Positions 33,904 through 44,278 of a stretch of DNA of 64,000 bases are shown here, in pieces. The position numbers and the translations under genes were made by a program. The stretch is from Aurelia coerulea (Eukaryota > Cnidaria > Scyphozoa > Semaeostomeae > Ulmaridae), in assembly GCA_039566865.1 (NCBI GenBank), contig CM076949.1, positions 11,261,501 to 11,325,500 of the forward strand, given 5' to 3'. Within the stretch, counting starts at the first letter, position 1. Every line of letters begins with the position of its first letter. The notes under the pieces are model-generated. The model did no database searches. It saw only the letters and a list, made by a program, of their open reading frames with translations, and had not been told where the DNA came from.

Positions 33904-35394
33904 ATGGCCTTTCCAGTATTCAGCCCTGAAGAAAATCTACGCAATTTTTTTGTAACAAATTTAGAGCAAATATATAGGGATTTAGAGAGCTTTCCACTGG
34001 TTGAGGCTACGAAGATAGATCATGCTCTGTACCGGCTTGAACATGTCGCTGTCGTGGCCAGTCAGTGTCAAAGTGTATGGCCTTCTGTTGTTGATGATGT
34101 TGCGATCGATTTGATTATGCGGGCGTATGGGATTCTCGAAGATTCAACCAAGGATCGAGTTAATGTTAGACATGATAGCAAACGTGGCAGAGCAAAAATA
34201 GACATTCCAAGAGAAACCCTAAAGTTGCATCTTAGATATGGATTTCCAAAATCCAAGATTGCAGAGTTTTTTTCTGTGAGTGTCAAAACGATCTCAAGGC
34301 GGATAGAAGCTTTCGGTTTGCAAGAAGAAATTGTGCATCATTCAGAATTGTCGGATGCAGACCTCGATGGTTTGGTTACAGAAATCTTTGCTAATTTTCC
34401 GAACTGTGGAATTCGGAGAATGAAAGGGTTCCTTATGTCCAAGGGACTCCAAGTTCAATGGGCAAGAATTCGTGATTCAATGTGGCGCGTTGATCCAACC
34501 GGATTAGTTCTCCGGACAACTCAGCTGAATACAGTACGGCGTAGAAAGTATTCCGTCCCTGGAACCTTGGCTCTTTGGCACATTGACGGAAATCACAAAC
34601 TTATTAGATGGCGTTTCGTAGTTCATGGTGGAATTGACGGTTTTTCACGTCGAGTGGTATTTTTGCAGTGTTCCACCAACAATAAAAAAGCTCAAACGGT
34701 ATTCGATTTGTTTCAAGAAGCCGTCAGCGAATATGGTCTGCCATCAAGGGTACGCGGTGACCAAGGGGTAGAAAATGTGGACGTCGCTTATTACATGATC
34801 AGCCATCACCTACGTGGGCCATCAAGGGGGAGTTTCATTGCTGGAAAAAGTTGTCACAACCAAAGGATTGAGAGGTTTTGGCGCGATCTCTTCAGTGGCT
34901 GCCTTTTTATATATTACTATCTTTTCTATTATATGGAAGATCCGGGTTATCTAGACGTAACAGACGAAATTGATTCGTTCAGTCTTTAAGTTGTTTATCG
35001 TCCAAGAATCAACAGGCACATCTCCATGTTCCTTGATGGCTATCATAACCATCCAATAAGAACTGAAAATAATTACACACCAATGCAGTTATGGGTACGT
35101 GGCCAGGCAAACTATCATCCAGTTCAAAGCGATACTCTATTGTCAGATGAAATAGAAACATATGGGATTGATTGGGAAGGCCCTTTACCCTCCGCAAGAG
35201 TTGATGGCCCGAGCTATAACGATGGCATTGTTATCCCAGAACTTAATCCGTCTATAAATGGGACTGAAAATCTAGAGCGTTTGCTTGAAGAAATTGACCC
35301 TTTGAGAGAATCTGCGTCAAATGGTGTTGACATCTTTCTTCAAATAAGAGACGCTATGAAGGATGCAACTGGAAACAATGGGCAACTTTTGTAA
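33904..35394 (+). pseudogene. retroviral-integrase-fold transposase (DD36E), one internal stop
   Basis: A 496-codon reading from ATG 33,904 is broken only by TAA at 34,987-34,989; the frame resumes without a shift (VVYRPRINRHISMFLDGY) to a stop at 35,392. An HTH lies near residues 105-135 ([20 protein letters not shown]). The catalytic core has D228 ([13 protein letters not shown]), D286 (VRGDQGVEN) and E323 ([12 protein letters not shown]). D286 and E323 are 36 residues apart, close to the DD35E spacing of retroviral and Ginger/IS3-like integrases. No gag, protease or RT is nearby, so it is probably from a DNA transposon, although I could not find its termini. The stop suggests a recently dead copy, unless read through or an assembly error. 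Confidence 0.8.
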
Positions 35395-36620
35395 AAATCA
35401 TATCTGTTTCACTGTTCAAGGGCTCTAATCCACCCCAACCCAAAACTCACAAAAGAAGAAATCTTGCATGCGAACTCTCGGCGCAAAGAGTGTAACAACA
35501 GAAACAACAAAAACAACAAACACCTCAATGATTTCCAGGAATGAATGTCTCTTAAAACAAACTTAAACAGAAGCTCTGTTAATCAAATGCTTTCGAACAG
35601 AACGAAACAGCCATAAATACAAAGGTAAATAACAACTAAAGAACGAATGGCTTCGCAGCCGGCTAAAGTCTTATTACATAAATACCTGTAAAGAACATGC
35701 GAATTGAAAAGAAAGCATTTTCCATTGCCCTTGTTTTACAATTTTTCGAAGTATCTCTTCCCAGATATTCCCTAGTGTTACGGCTCCCCATGAGTCCCCA
35801 GCAGCCACCACAAACTAACAAAAACAGACTCAAACAATTCCTTTACCTGAAATTTTCTTTACAAAATTCCTCTATAGCCTCCAAAGCTGTAACGCAAAGA
35901 ATATTTCGGGTAAGTCAGACAAAAGTTCTGACATTCGAGACCTCACATTTTGAGCCATAGGTTTCAGAACATACCGTAAATTTGGCCTTGATTTATTTTA
36001 GTATGTTACATCAATTTTCTATTCATGTATGTCCACGAGATTAATTTCTGGTAGGATAAACCTTTCTAAGAATTCGAAATGGGCAAAGAGACAGATCTGC
36101 CTGAAATTCTTTGCAGTTTTATCATATTAACATCTTTAAATTAGCGATAATTCTGATCCTTTGAACACAGGGAAACCATTTTTTCTGACAGGCCAAACCT
36201 TTTAACAAACACTAAAGTGACCAAGATATGTGAGTACATGCTTAGTGAGAAGCCCTTTGAAAGTGAAAGTTAAAATGGGTGAAAGAAATCATCTCTCCTC
36301 ACTGCCTAAAATCAGAGGCTAAAATATCTCAGAATTAAGAATTTAATACCGGCTATGACGAATGTCAACAAATGTCCAAATTTTGGGCTACAAAAAGCGA
36401 CATAAAGTGCTATCCAAATAAGTAAATAACTAACAAATATAACCATAGGTGAAACTAAAGTAAAAAAACCACAGGCAACCATTTGACCATCTTTCGCCTA
36501 TGATTCTATTTCTTTTGCAACAGTTGCAGTTTCTGAAACGGTTAATGGTATGCTGAGTACCAATGATTCGCGTACCAAACTTTATACGTACATGTATTCA
36601 TCACAATTCATCACCATTCA
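35395..36620. other. no gene recognised
   Basis: AT-rich sequence between the integrase gene and the HECT gene, with short frames only. It could hold the right end of the integrase transposon, but I found no matching inverted repeat. Confidence 0.35.
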
Positions 36621-36621
36621 A

Positions 36622-38463
36622 CTAAGGATTTGAAAAACCACGCCTACTAGCGTGCTTGATTGCAGCAATGATAGATGCTTCAAACTTCTTCTTTGTTGAG
36701 TGAACGGTTGGGATTCGAATTATCGACAAACAGGCTGATGAAGTTGGCAGGGACTGACTGTCGTCATCTCGCAAAAACTCTATCTTTATTCTGATGGGTG
36801 CTCCGTATGTATTTGGTGTTTGCCAGCCAGTTGTGAATGCTAGCAAAGCCTTTAGCCTTGATTCTTCATCATCTGCAGCAACTTGTTTTGCTCCGTCGTC
36901 AATGAACTCGAGAAACCAATCGTATGCTTGCTGCTGTGCGAAATCCTTGGGACTAACTTCTTGCAATTAGAAAAATAATGCAATTCTTGCTAGGGGGGTG
37001 CGGGGGTATTCCCACGAGAAAAACTCCTCTGGTCCAAAAATCTCATCCTTTGCAATGAACAGCTCTTTGAACTGTGTTGGGTGCTTCTTCATAAAGGTAT
37101 AAAACCCCATACTCTCCATCCCTTGCTTCACCTCTTTGATCAATTCATATCGGGAGCGAATGAGTTCATTATCGGGAGCGAATGAGAAAAGGCTCTTGTT
37201 GGCGTTGTTGATTGTTTCATGAGCAGGCCAGTGCGAAGCATTTACAATTTGCCAATACGCTTCGCCTCTTTCTTCTGAGGTGAAAACCTCCTTCACACTT
37301 TTGTCATTCACTGCAAGGTCTAGCTCCTCGATTAAATAATGCGCATTTTCGGTTGCAGCTGTCAAGGGAATATCATGCATGTTCAATTCACTGTAAATGT
37401 CGTCAGTGCTCTCTCCAAGCAGACATGAAATGATAAGTGGAGCAAGCTGTGGGAGTTTTTGAATTGGCCCACCTTGCATTACCGTGTGAACTACCATCAT
37501 GCCACACAAGCGAAACAGAAAGAGTTTGGTTGTGTCTTTTACGGGAACAAGACGTTTTATGTTTCCCTCAAACAGTCTTTTTGTGACATGCTCCCAAGCC
37601 ATGTTAAAGAACTCAACTTTGACTGAGCCTCCATCTAGGCCATCTTCATTTTCAAACGTCACTTCAAACGCCCTTCCAAGAGCAGCAACGTCATTCAGCT
37701 TCCTTTTGTAAAATTTCAATAGATCGGCCCAAAAGGAATCTCTGTCAACCTTGACTTCATCGAAACCTGATTTGGCATTGAAAATGCTGAATTCTTTCAG
37801 CAACGTGTCGAGACCGACTTTTGGACGAGTCTTCAGCGAGGAATTGCTTGAGCTGAAAACTGGAAAATTATACTTCTCTCCTTCTTTGTCCACTTCATCA
37901 TCTTTGTCCTCTTCCAGCATATTATTGGCAGCCTCTTCAAGACTAGAGCATCCAATAACCGCAAGATCTAATCGTGCGGAACTGTGATGTGGGAACAACG
38001 TGCCAAGTTCCTTTCTCAATTGTGAAGTTTCCTTCAATAAATTGCTTGCAGTTGAAATTTTCTCAATTGCATTTGCTTCGCTGAACTTTGCTTCACTTTC
38101 TTCCGCAACAGTGATAAGTACTTCCTCATCGACGTCATCATCTGATGATAATTCGTTACATATGGGTCTTTCTCTTCCGCTAAAAGTAGATTCTCCTTGC
38201 ATGCATTCCTCCATATGGCTGCGCATGGTTGCTTGGGGCACCTCTCTGCTGCAGTTTTTGCAGCTACTTTTGATGGAGTCATCTGTTTTTGTGACAACTT
38301 TCGTTAGAGGAAGATCGCTCTGAATAGGCCTGATATAGATCATTGTTGTTCCACTGACTTGCTCCTTTAAGTAAGGAATAGTATAACCATGTGGAGACAT
38401 GTTGATGAGAGCGAGACTTGAATTAATACCACCCCTATCTGCCCGTAGCAATTCAAATGCCCC
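36622..38463 (-). pseudogene. G2E3-like HECT E3 ubiquitin ligase, one in-frame stop
   Basis: Two minus-strand frames (494 and 115 codons) are in the same frame and separated only by TAA at 36,967-36,969. The N-terminal part has IPYLKEQVSGTTMIYIRP, then a C2HC-like finger (CKNC...H...C), an acidic linker and a HECT N-lobe (FEVTFENEDGLDGGSVKVEF, FRLCGMMVVHTVMQGGP). The second frame carries the C-lobe, LPTSSACLSIIRIPTVHS, whose cysteine (codon 36,730-36,732) sits at the ubiquitin-accepting position. The C-terminus ends ASRRGFSNP. Such ligases transfer ubiquitin to substrates. The stop removes the active cysteine, unless a short intron there is spliced out. The upstream end is cut by a hAT-like insertion at 38,469. 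Confidence 0.75.
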
Positions 38464-38468
38464 ATGCT

Positions 38469-39326
38469 CAGGGGCGGATCCAGGCCGGGTTGACAGGTTT
38501 GAATAAACCGGTCAGATTTCCAGAAAACGATTTTCAATACAATTCTATATCTGTGCTTTTACCATACGGAGGAGCATACTGTGAATTTCTGCTGTTGAAA
38601 ACTGATATCAGCTTTTGCTTGTCGATGACGTGGTGGTTTCAATCGCCTCTTTGTTGTACTGTATTCAGGAGACAGAACATAATTATCTGTTGTCATATTA
38701 CATTTGTTAGATACCATGAGTCATGAATTGCGAAATATTACAATGGAGGAAGGAAAAACCAACCCGGTGGCACATTCATTTTGAGCTCTCAGCCCGGTGC
38801 CAACCCGCTCCAACCCGAATTTGATTGCGCAAGACAGATGAGATGTTCAAACTCTCCTACGCAGAGACAACTCTGTTTCGTAGGGTCAGCTCGGTCAGCT
38901 TGGGGGCTTGAGCAGCAGCTCAGCACTTCACACATTCCTGAAAATCTTCATGAATATAGAAACATGAGAGAATAAAAACAAATTACTTTTGAACAGAACT
39001 AGGGAAGATAAATTCAATGATTACGTTTCTGGAGCAGGACTGAAACACAGTCATGACTGAACAACATGGAAAAGAATTCACTTCGCTGATGGGTTGATAT
39101 GGTAACAGTGATTTTAATTGTGAAACTGTTCATAAAAAATGGAGCTCTCTCAAAAAGATTAAAGGCGTGGTCAAAAACTGCACAGAAAAAAGGCGTTTCC
39201 TCAAAAATAAAAGGGCGTCGCCAGAAAAATTTTCCGGGGGCTTCGCCCCCGGTCCCCCTATCTTTCCTTTCGTTGCGGCTTCGCCGCAATACAACCCTGT
39301 CACCACATGTCCTGGATCCGCCCCTG
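38469..39326. mobile_element. hAT-like non-autonomous element (858 bp)
   Basis: The ends are 16-bp perfect inverted repeats, CAGGGGCGGATCCAGG and its complement. Near the right end (about 39,218-39,262) it carries the same GGGCGT... and CCGGGGGCTTCGCCCCCGG hairpin as the elements at 3055 and 9359. The flanks do not match (CCCATGCT against ATGGACAT). The right flank is the first satellite monomer and the left flank is the HECT gene, so one duplicated target was probably lost by rearrangement at the satellite boundary. Confidence 0.75.
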
Positions 39327-40572
39327 ATGGACATTAGATTTTTCTTTAGTCTCATTTTAGCTTTACTGCATAAACAAACATCGGTTAATTAAAAGTTTAT
39401 TTTCTCAAAGAAAACAAAATAAAAACACAAAAAATGAGGATTAACGTACTTTATTAGCTACAAGTTATATTATAAAGAATATTGTACTCATCGTTCTTTA
39501 AAACCTAGTTCTGCCAGTAACTTCTTTTAAAGCACTATATTAGTTTCGCAGCAACCATTCTTGGAAACATTACTATAGACATTAGGTTTTTCTTTAGTCT
39601 CATTTTAGCTTTACTGCATAAACAAACATCGGTTAATTAAAAGTTTATTTTCTCAAGGAAAGCAAAATATAAACACAAAAAGCGTGGATTAACGTACTTT
39701 ATTAGCTAAAATCTATATTGTAAAGAGTATTGTACTCATCGTTCTTTAAATCTTTAGTTCTACCAGTAACTTCTTTTAAAGCACTATATTAGTTTCGCAG
39801 CAACCATTCTTGGAAACATTACTATGGACATTAGCTTTTCCTTTAGTCTCATTCTAGCTTTACTGCATAAACAAATATTGATTAAATAAATGTTTATTTT
39901 CTCAAAAGAACAAAAAATAAACACAAAAAGTGTGGATTAACGTACTTTAATAGCTAAAATTTATATTATAAAGAGTATTGCACTCATCGTTCTTTAAACT
40001 TTAGTTCTATCACTTACTTCTTTTATAGCACAATATTCATGCTGCAGCAACCATTCTTGGAAACATTACTATAGACATTAGTTTTTTCTTTAGTCTCAAT
40101 TTAGCTTTACTGCATAAACAAACATCGATTAATTAAAAGTTTATTTTCTCAAAGAAAACAAAATATAAACACAAAAAGTATGGAGTAACGTACTTTATTA
40201 GTTTTTATTTATATTATACAGAGTTTTGCAATCATCGTTCTCTAAAACTTTAGTTTTGCCAGTTACTTCTTTTATAGCTCTATATTAGCGCTGCAGCAAC
40301 CTTAATATTAATTACATTTTAGCTTTACTGCATAAACAAAGATCGATTAATTAAAAGTTTATTTTCTCAAAGAAAACAAAATAAAAATTACAAAAAGTGT
40401 GGATTAACGTACTTTAGTAGCTAAAATTTTTATTATAAAAGGTATTGCACTCATCGTCCTTCAAAACTTTAGTTCTACCAGTAACTTCTTTTATAGCACT
40501 ATATTAGTTTCGCAACAACCATTCTTGGAACATTACTATAGACATTAGATTTTCTTTAGTCTCATTTAGATT
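39327..40572 (+). repeat. satellite array, proximal diverged part
   Basis: About five monomers of ~247 or ~219 bp built around GCATAAACAAACATCG, TTAATTAAAAGTTTATTTTC, GGATTAACGTACTTTA and TTCTGCCAGT. Repeats of ACAAACATCG lie near 39,374, 39,622, 39,869 (variant), 40,114 and 40,333. These copies differ more from one another than those after 44.5 kb, as expected at an array edge. Confidence 0.95.
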
Positions 40573-43500
40573 TTTCTTGAAGTAAAAGACCTCAAGGGAA
40601 AGGACCTAATCAAAACTCTCTACAACTTGTGGTGTCAAGAATAGGTTTTGCAAACGTCAGCCGTTGCATTAATTGTAAGTAATACTCTTTAGTCTATGAG
40701 TCTGTTTTCAGTCTCATATTGGAACATTGGAGGGCTGAACTCCTCTCTTTTTGGTAATAAACTTAACACTTTAGACTTTATAGATAATGCTAACTCTGAC
40801 ATTAACATAGTTTCTGAGACATGGGGGTGCAACCCAAATTTTGATATATTACCAGGATATACTATGGTTAAGATAGATCCAAACAAGCATGATAATACCT
40901 CAAGAGGCCGTGCCTCTGGAGGAATTGCTGTCTTGCACAAATCAAATTTGAAAATTAACATTCTGAAAAAACATACAAACTACTTATGGTTCCAGGTTTT
41001 TAACTATCATATCTGTGCTACATATTTTCCCCCCTGTAGCTCAAAGTACTTTGATGAAAATCTCTTTGAAGATCTTGGTAATGATATTGCTAATTTTTCT
41101 GGAAGCAATGCCCAAGTTCTCATTATGGGAGATTTTAATGCCAGGACATCTACTCTTGATGATTTTATTCAAAATGCAGACAGTCATTTCACAAATACAG
41201 GATTCTTGTCCTCAGAAATCACCACATCACGAAATAATTGTGATGGTGAAGTGAACAGTAGTGGTCACGCTCTCTTGGATTTATGCAAGTCCCACAATTT
41301 AAGAATAATAAATGGCAGGAAAATTGGAGATACTTTTGGAAATCTTACCAGCTTTAACATCAGCGGCGGATGTAGTACCGTTGACTATGCTATGATCTCT
41401 GACCATTCATTCAACAAAGTTGATTCTTTCATTGTTAAACCACCCAAAGCTATCAGTGATCATAGCCAAATAGTTGTTTGGCTCCCAGCAGAATGTAAGC
41501 CACAACACTCCAATTCATCAAAGTATAAATGGAATAAGATTTCAGCAAAATTTAGATGGTTGAGTAACAGTAAAGCGAAATTCACACATGCATTACAGTC
41601 AACCGAAATAAAGAAAAAAATTGATAAGTTCATCTCATCCCCATATGGAACAAGCGACAGAGACATGGAATATGCTAACAATGATTTTACTGACATCCTA
41701 ATTAGTACAGCAAAGTTATGTCTCCCCCAAACATCTCGTAAAAGAGCAAAGAAAGCATCTAAAAGTTCGAAAAAATGGTTTGATAAAGAATGTACACATA
41801 AAAAAGACCTCTTAGATAAAGCTCTCTTGAATAAACAAAAAAACCCTCACTGTAATGTAGCCAAAAACAAAGTGAATTCATATACAAAAACTTTCAGGAA
41901 CTTGTGCAAGTACAAGAAAAAGCAATTTTGGGCTGACAAAATTGATCAATTAAATAAGACAGAAAACTCAGACTTTTGGGACCTGTGGAGAGAATTTGAT
42001 GAAAATCACAGGCAAGGGTCTGCTATAAACATACAAGATGGGTCCGTTTGGGAAAACTTTTACAGCAACTTATTTAACGATAATACAACCAAAGATATAA
42101 CCTATCCCCCTGTTGCTACCCATACTACGAGAAGGAATTTTCCTAACCAAATGCTCAATGAAAAATTTTCACAAAAGGAATTACAAAGAGTAGTAAAGAA
42201 GCTAAAAAATGGTAAAGCATCTGGCACGGACAAAATCTCAAACGAAATGATCAAGACCAGCTTCCCATACATGCAACAGGCCTACTTGAAATTATTCAAT
42301 ATGATTTTAAGCGCTCAATGTATTCCTAGTATCTGGTGCAAAAGTATCATAACCCCAATCCACAAAGCAGGGAGCAAAAATGATCCTGAAAATTTCAGAC
42401 CAATATGCGTAACCAGTTGCCTCTCCAAGTTATTCTGCTTGATACTAAATGAAAGACTTACCCTCTTTATCAACAAATATGAAATCATGAATCTTAACCA
42501 AATTGGTTTCAAAGAAAAATGCAGGACGGCCGATCACCTTTTTACATTAAAAACTCTTATTAATAAGCATGTTCATAATACGAGAAACGGAAAAATTTAT
42601 GCATGCTTCGTTGATTTTAGAAAAGCTTTCGACTCAGTTTGGCACAAGGGTTTGTTCCTCAAGCTCGAAAATCTAAATATAAGCGGAAATTTTTTAGAAA
42701 TAATCAAAGACATCTATTCCAAAACTACATGTTCCGTTAAGGTAAACGATAAAATGACTCAATTTTTCAGCTACTCAAAGGGCGTCAGACAAGGTTGCCC
42801 CTTAAGCCCGACTCTTTTCAACCTTTATATAAATGACCTCATCAACGAGGTCGAGGAAATCAACCCTTCCCCCCTACACCTACATCATGATACTAACGTA
42901 AGCTGTCTTCTCTATGCTGACGATCTTATTTTGATGTCAAGAACCCAGCAAGGACTCCAAAAAATGCTCGATAGGCTAACCGATTTCTGTGCTACATGGA
43001 ATCTTTCGGTGAATACGAAGAAAACAAAATGCATTACCTTTCAGAAAAAAAGTAGGCTAAACAGAAAAGATTCTTTTTATGTGAACAAAAATAAGATAGA
43101 CAACGTCACTCAATACAGTTATTTAGGAATGGCCATAAACGCGGCGGGTTCCTTCCATATTGCCATCGAAACACTTAGTGGAAAAGCCAGGAGAGCCATT
43201 TATGCCCTAAACGGCAGGTACCAAATAAAACGACTCCCAATTAAGGCTGCACTTAAATTGTTTGACTCTGTGATATCTCCTATCCTCCTCTATTGCTGTG
43301 AGGTTTGGGGAGCATTTCATTATACAGACTACGACAGGTGGGACAACAATATCATAGAAAAAATACACCTATCTTTCTGCAAACATCTACTTGGGGTAAA
43401 CAGGTCAACTACAAATATTCTGGTTCGTGGTGAATTAGGCCGCTTCCCTTTAAAAAACACGATAGACAGCAGATGTATCTCTTTTCTGCGACACATAGAG

Positions 43501-44278
43501 CAATCTCCGCAAAATAGTCTGGTGCATCTATCCTTACTTGCAAACAAGGACCTACCCTCTTATCTCAACTTTAAAACTCACATTGATAACATAAAAATTT
43601 TTACAAATACACCTAACATTCTTGAAATGAATAAGAATAAGGTTAAAATTAGCCTACAAACGTCATACAAAAAATTATGGAAGTCACAACTTCAGTGCTC
43701 CAAAAAGGGGAAATTCCTACGTGATATGGACAAAGAATTTAAATGCGAACCATATCTCCTATTACATGATTATAATTTCAGGCAAGAACGAGTTTTTACA
43801 GCAAAATTGCGCACAAGTGACCACGTTCTGGCAGTTGAATCCGGTAGACGAACCACACCAAAGATTAAATTTGAAAATAGATTGTGTAAACTTTGCAGTG
43901 CAGGAATTGTTGAAGATGAAATGCACTTTATCTCAGAATGCCCCCTTTACAACCACTCCAGAAGAGATTTCTTAGAAAAGTGTTACAACTTATTCCCAAA
44001 TATAAGGCTTCTGAACATGAATGACAAGTTTAGATTTCTTTTCTCCATCCCAGAACCGGTTGTCATGAAAGAAATAATTTCGTATTTATATAACCTGTCA
44101 AAAATTCGATCGGAAAAGCTAATTGTTGCACCCCCTTTGTAAATTAGTTACCTTTAACAGTATTTGATTTGTTTCTATTATGCTCGTTTTGTTTTGTTAC
44201 TCTTCTTAAACTTTGTTAGTAGGTTTTTACCTTTATATACATGTATGTTTAGAAGATTTATAAAAAAAAAAAAAAAAA
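40573..44278 (+). mobile_element. non-LTR retrotransposon inserted in the satellite, apparently intact
   Basis: Satellite text stops near 40,572 and resumes near 44,279. Between them lie a ~123-nt leader, one long ORF, a ~120-nt 3' UTR and an A-run of about 17 (44,262-44,278). The satellite phase differs on the two sides, so about 170 bp of monomer is missing and no target duplication can be seen. This suggests a target-site deletion on insertion or later recombination. No separate ORF1 is present; the element is either single-ORF or 5'-shortened. Confidence 0.88.
40696..44142 (+). CDS. LINE ORF2: AP endonuclease, reverse transcriptase, C-terminal zinc motif
   Basis: An uninterrupted 1,148-aa protein. 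The apurinic-type endonuclease opens with VSYWNIGGLNSS (residue 6 onward), then SETW (about 40), MGDFNAR (about 145) and AISDHSQIVV. The RT follows, with FRPICVTSCLSK, FVDFRKAFDSVW, GVRQGCPLSPTLFNLYIND and the active site LLYADDLILMS (YADD near residue 740). The C-terminus has CKLCSAGIVEDEMHFISECP, a C-x2-C...H-x4-C zinc motif. It nicks target DNA and copies its own RNA onto it. Clade is uncertain (I/Nimb/CR1 group). All motifs are intact and no stops are present, so it may be recently active. The ATG at 40,696 precedes the first endonuclease motif directly. Confidence 0.93.
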   Translation: MSLFSVSYWNIGGLNSSLFGNKLNTLDFIDNANSDINIVSETWGCNPNFDILPGYTMVKIDPNKHDNTSRGRASGGIAVLHKSNLKINILKKHTNYLWFQVFNYHICATYFPPCSSKYFDENLFEDLGNDIANFSGSNAQVLIMGDFNARTSTLDDFIQNADSHFTNTGFLSSEITTSRNNCDGEVNSSGHALLDLCKSHNLRIINGRKIGDTFGNLTSFNISGGCSTVDYAMISDHSFNKVDSFIVKPPKAISDHSQIVVWLPAECKPQHSNSSKYKWNKISAKFRWLSNSKAKFTHALQSTEIKKKIDKFISSPYGTSDRDMEYANNDFTDILISTAKLCLPQTSRKRAKKASKSSKKWFDKECTHKKDLLDKALLNKQKNPHCNVAKNKVNSYTKTFRNLCKYKKKQFWADKIDQLNKTENSDFWDLWREFDENHRQGSAINIQDGSVWENFYSNLFNDNTTKDITYPPVATHTTRRNFPNQMLNEKFSQKELQRVVKKLKNGKASGTDKISNEMIKTSFPYMQQAYLKLFNMILSAQCIPSIWCKSIITPIHKAGSKNDPENFRPICVTSCLSKLFCLILNERLTLFINKYEIMNLNQIGFKEKCRTADHLFTLKTLINKHVHNTRNGKIYACFVDFRKAFDSVWHKGLFLKLENLNISGNFLEIIKDIYSKTTCSVKVNDKMTQFFSYSKGVRQGCPLSPTLFNLYINDLINEVEEINPSPLHLHHDTNVSCLLYADDLILMSRTQQGLQKMLDRLTDFCATWNLSVNTKKTKCITFQKKSRLNRKDSFYVNKNKIDNVTQYSYLGMAINAAGSFHIAIETLSGKARRAIYALNGRYQIKRLPIKAALKLFDSVISPILLYCCEVWGAFHYTDYDRWDNNIIEKIHLSFCKHLLGVNRSTTNILVRGELGRFPLKNTIDSRCISFLRHIEQSPQNSLVHLSLLANKDLPSYLNFKTHIDNIKIFTNTPNILEMNKNKVKISLQTSYKKLWKSQLQCSKKGKFLRDMDKEFKCEPYLLLHDYNFRQERVFTAKLRTSDHVLAVESGRRTTPKIKFENRLCKLCSAGIVEDEMHFISECPLYNHSRRDFLEKCYNLFPNIRLLNMNDKFRFLFSIPEPVVMKEIISYLYNLSKIRSEKLIVAPPL

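Noticed and set aside
33904..35394. Retroviral or LTR-retrotransposon provirus
   Set aside because: Only an integrase-type core with its own HTH is present; no LTRs, gag, protease or RT nearby, so a DNA transposon is the simpler reading.
36967..38451. HECT gene as two separate genes
   Set aside because: The two frames are in the same register and together form one HECT domain, with the C-lobe in the second.
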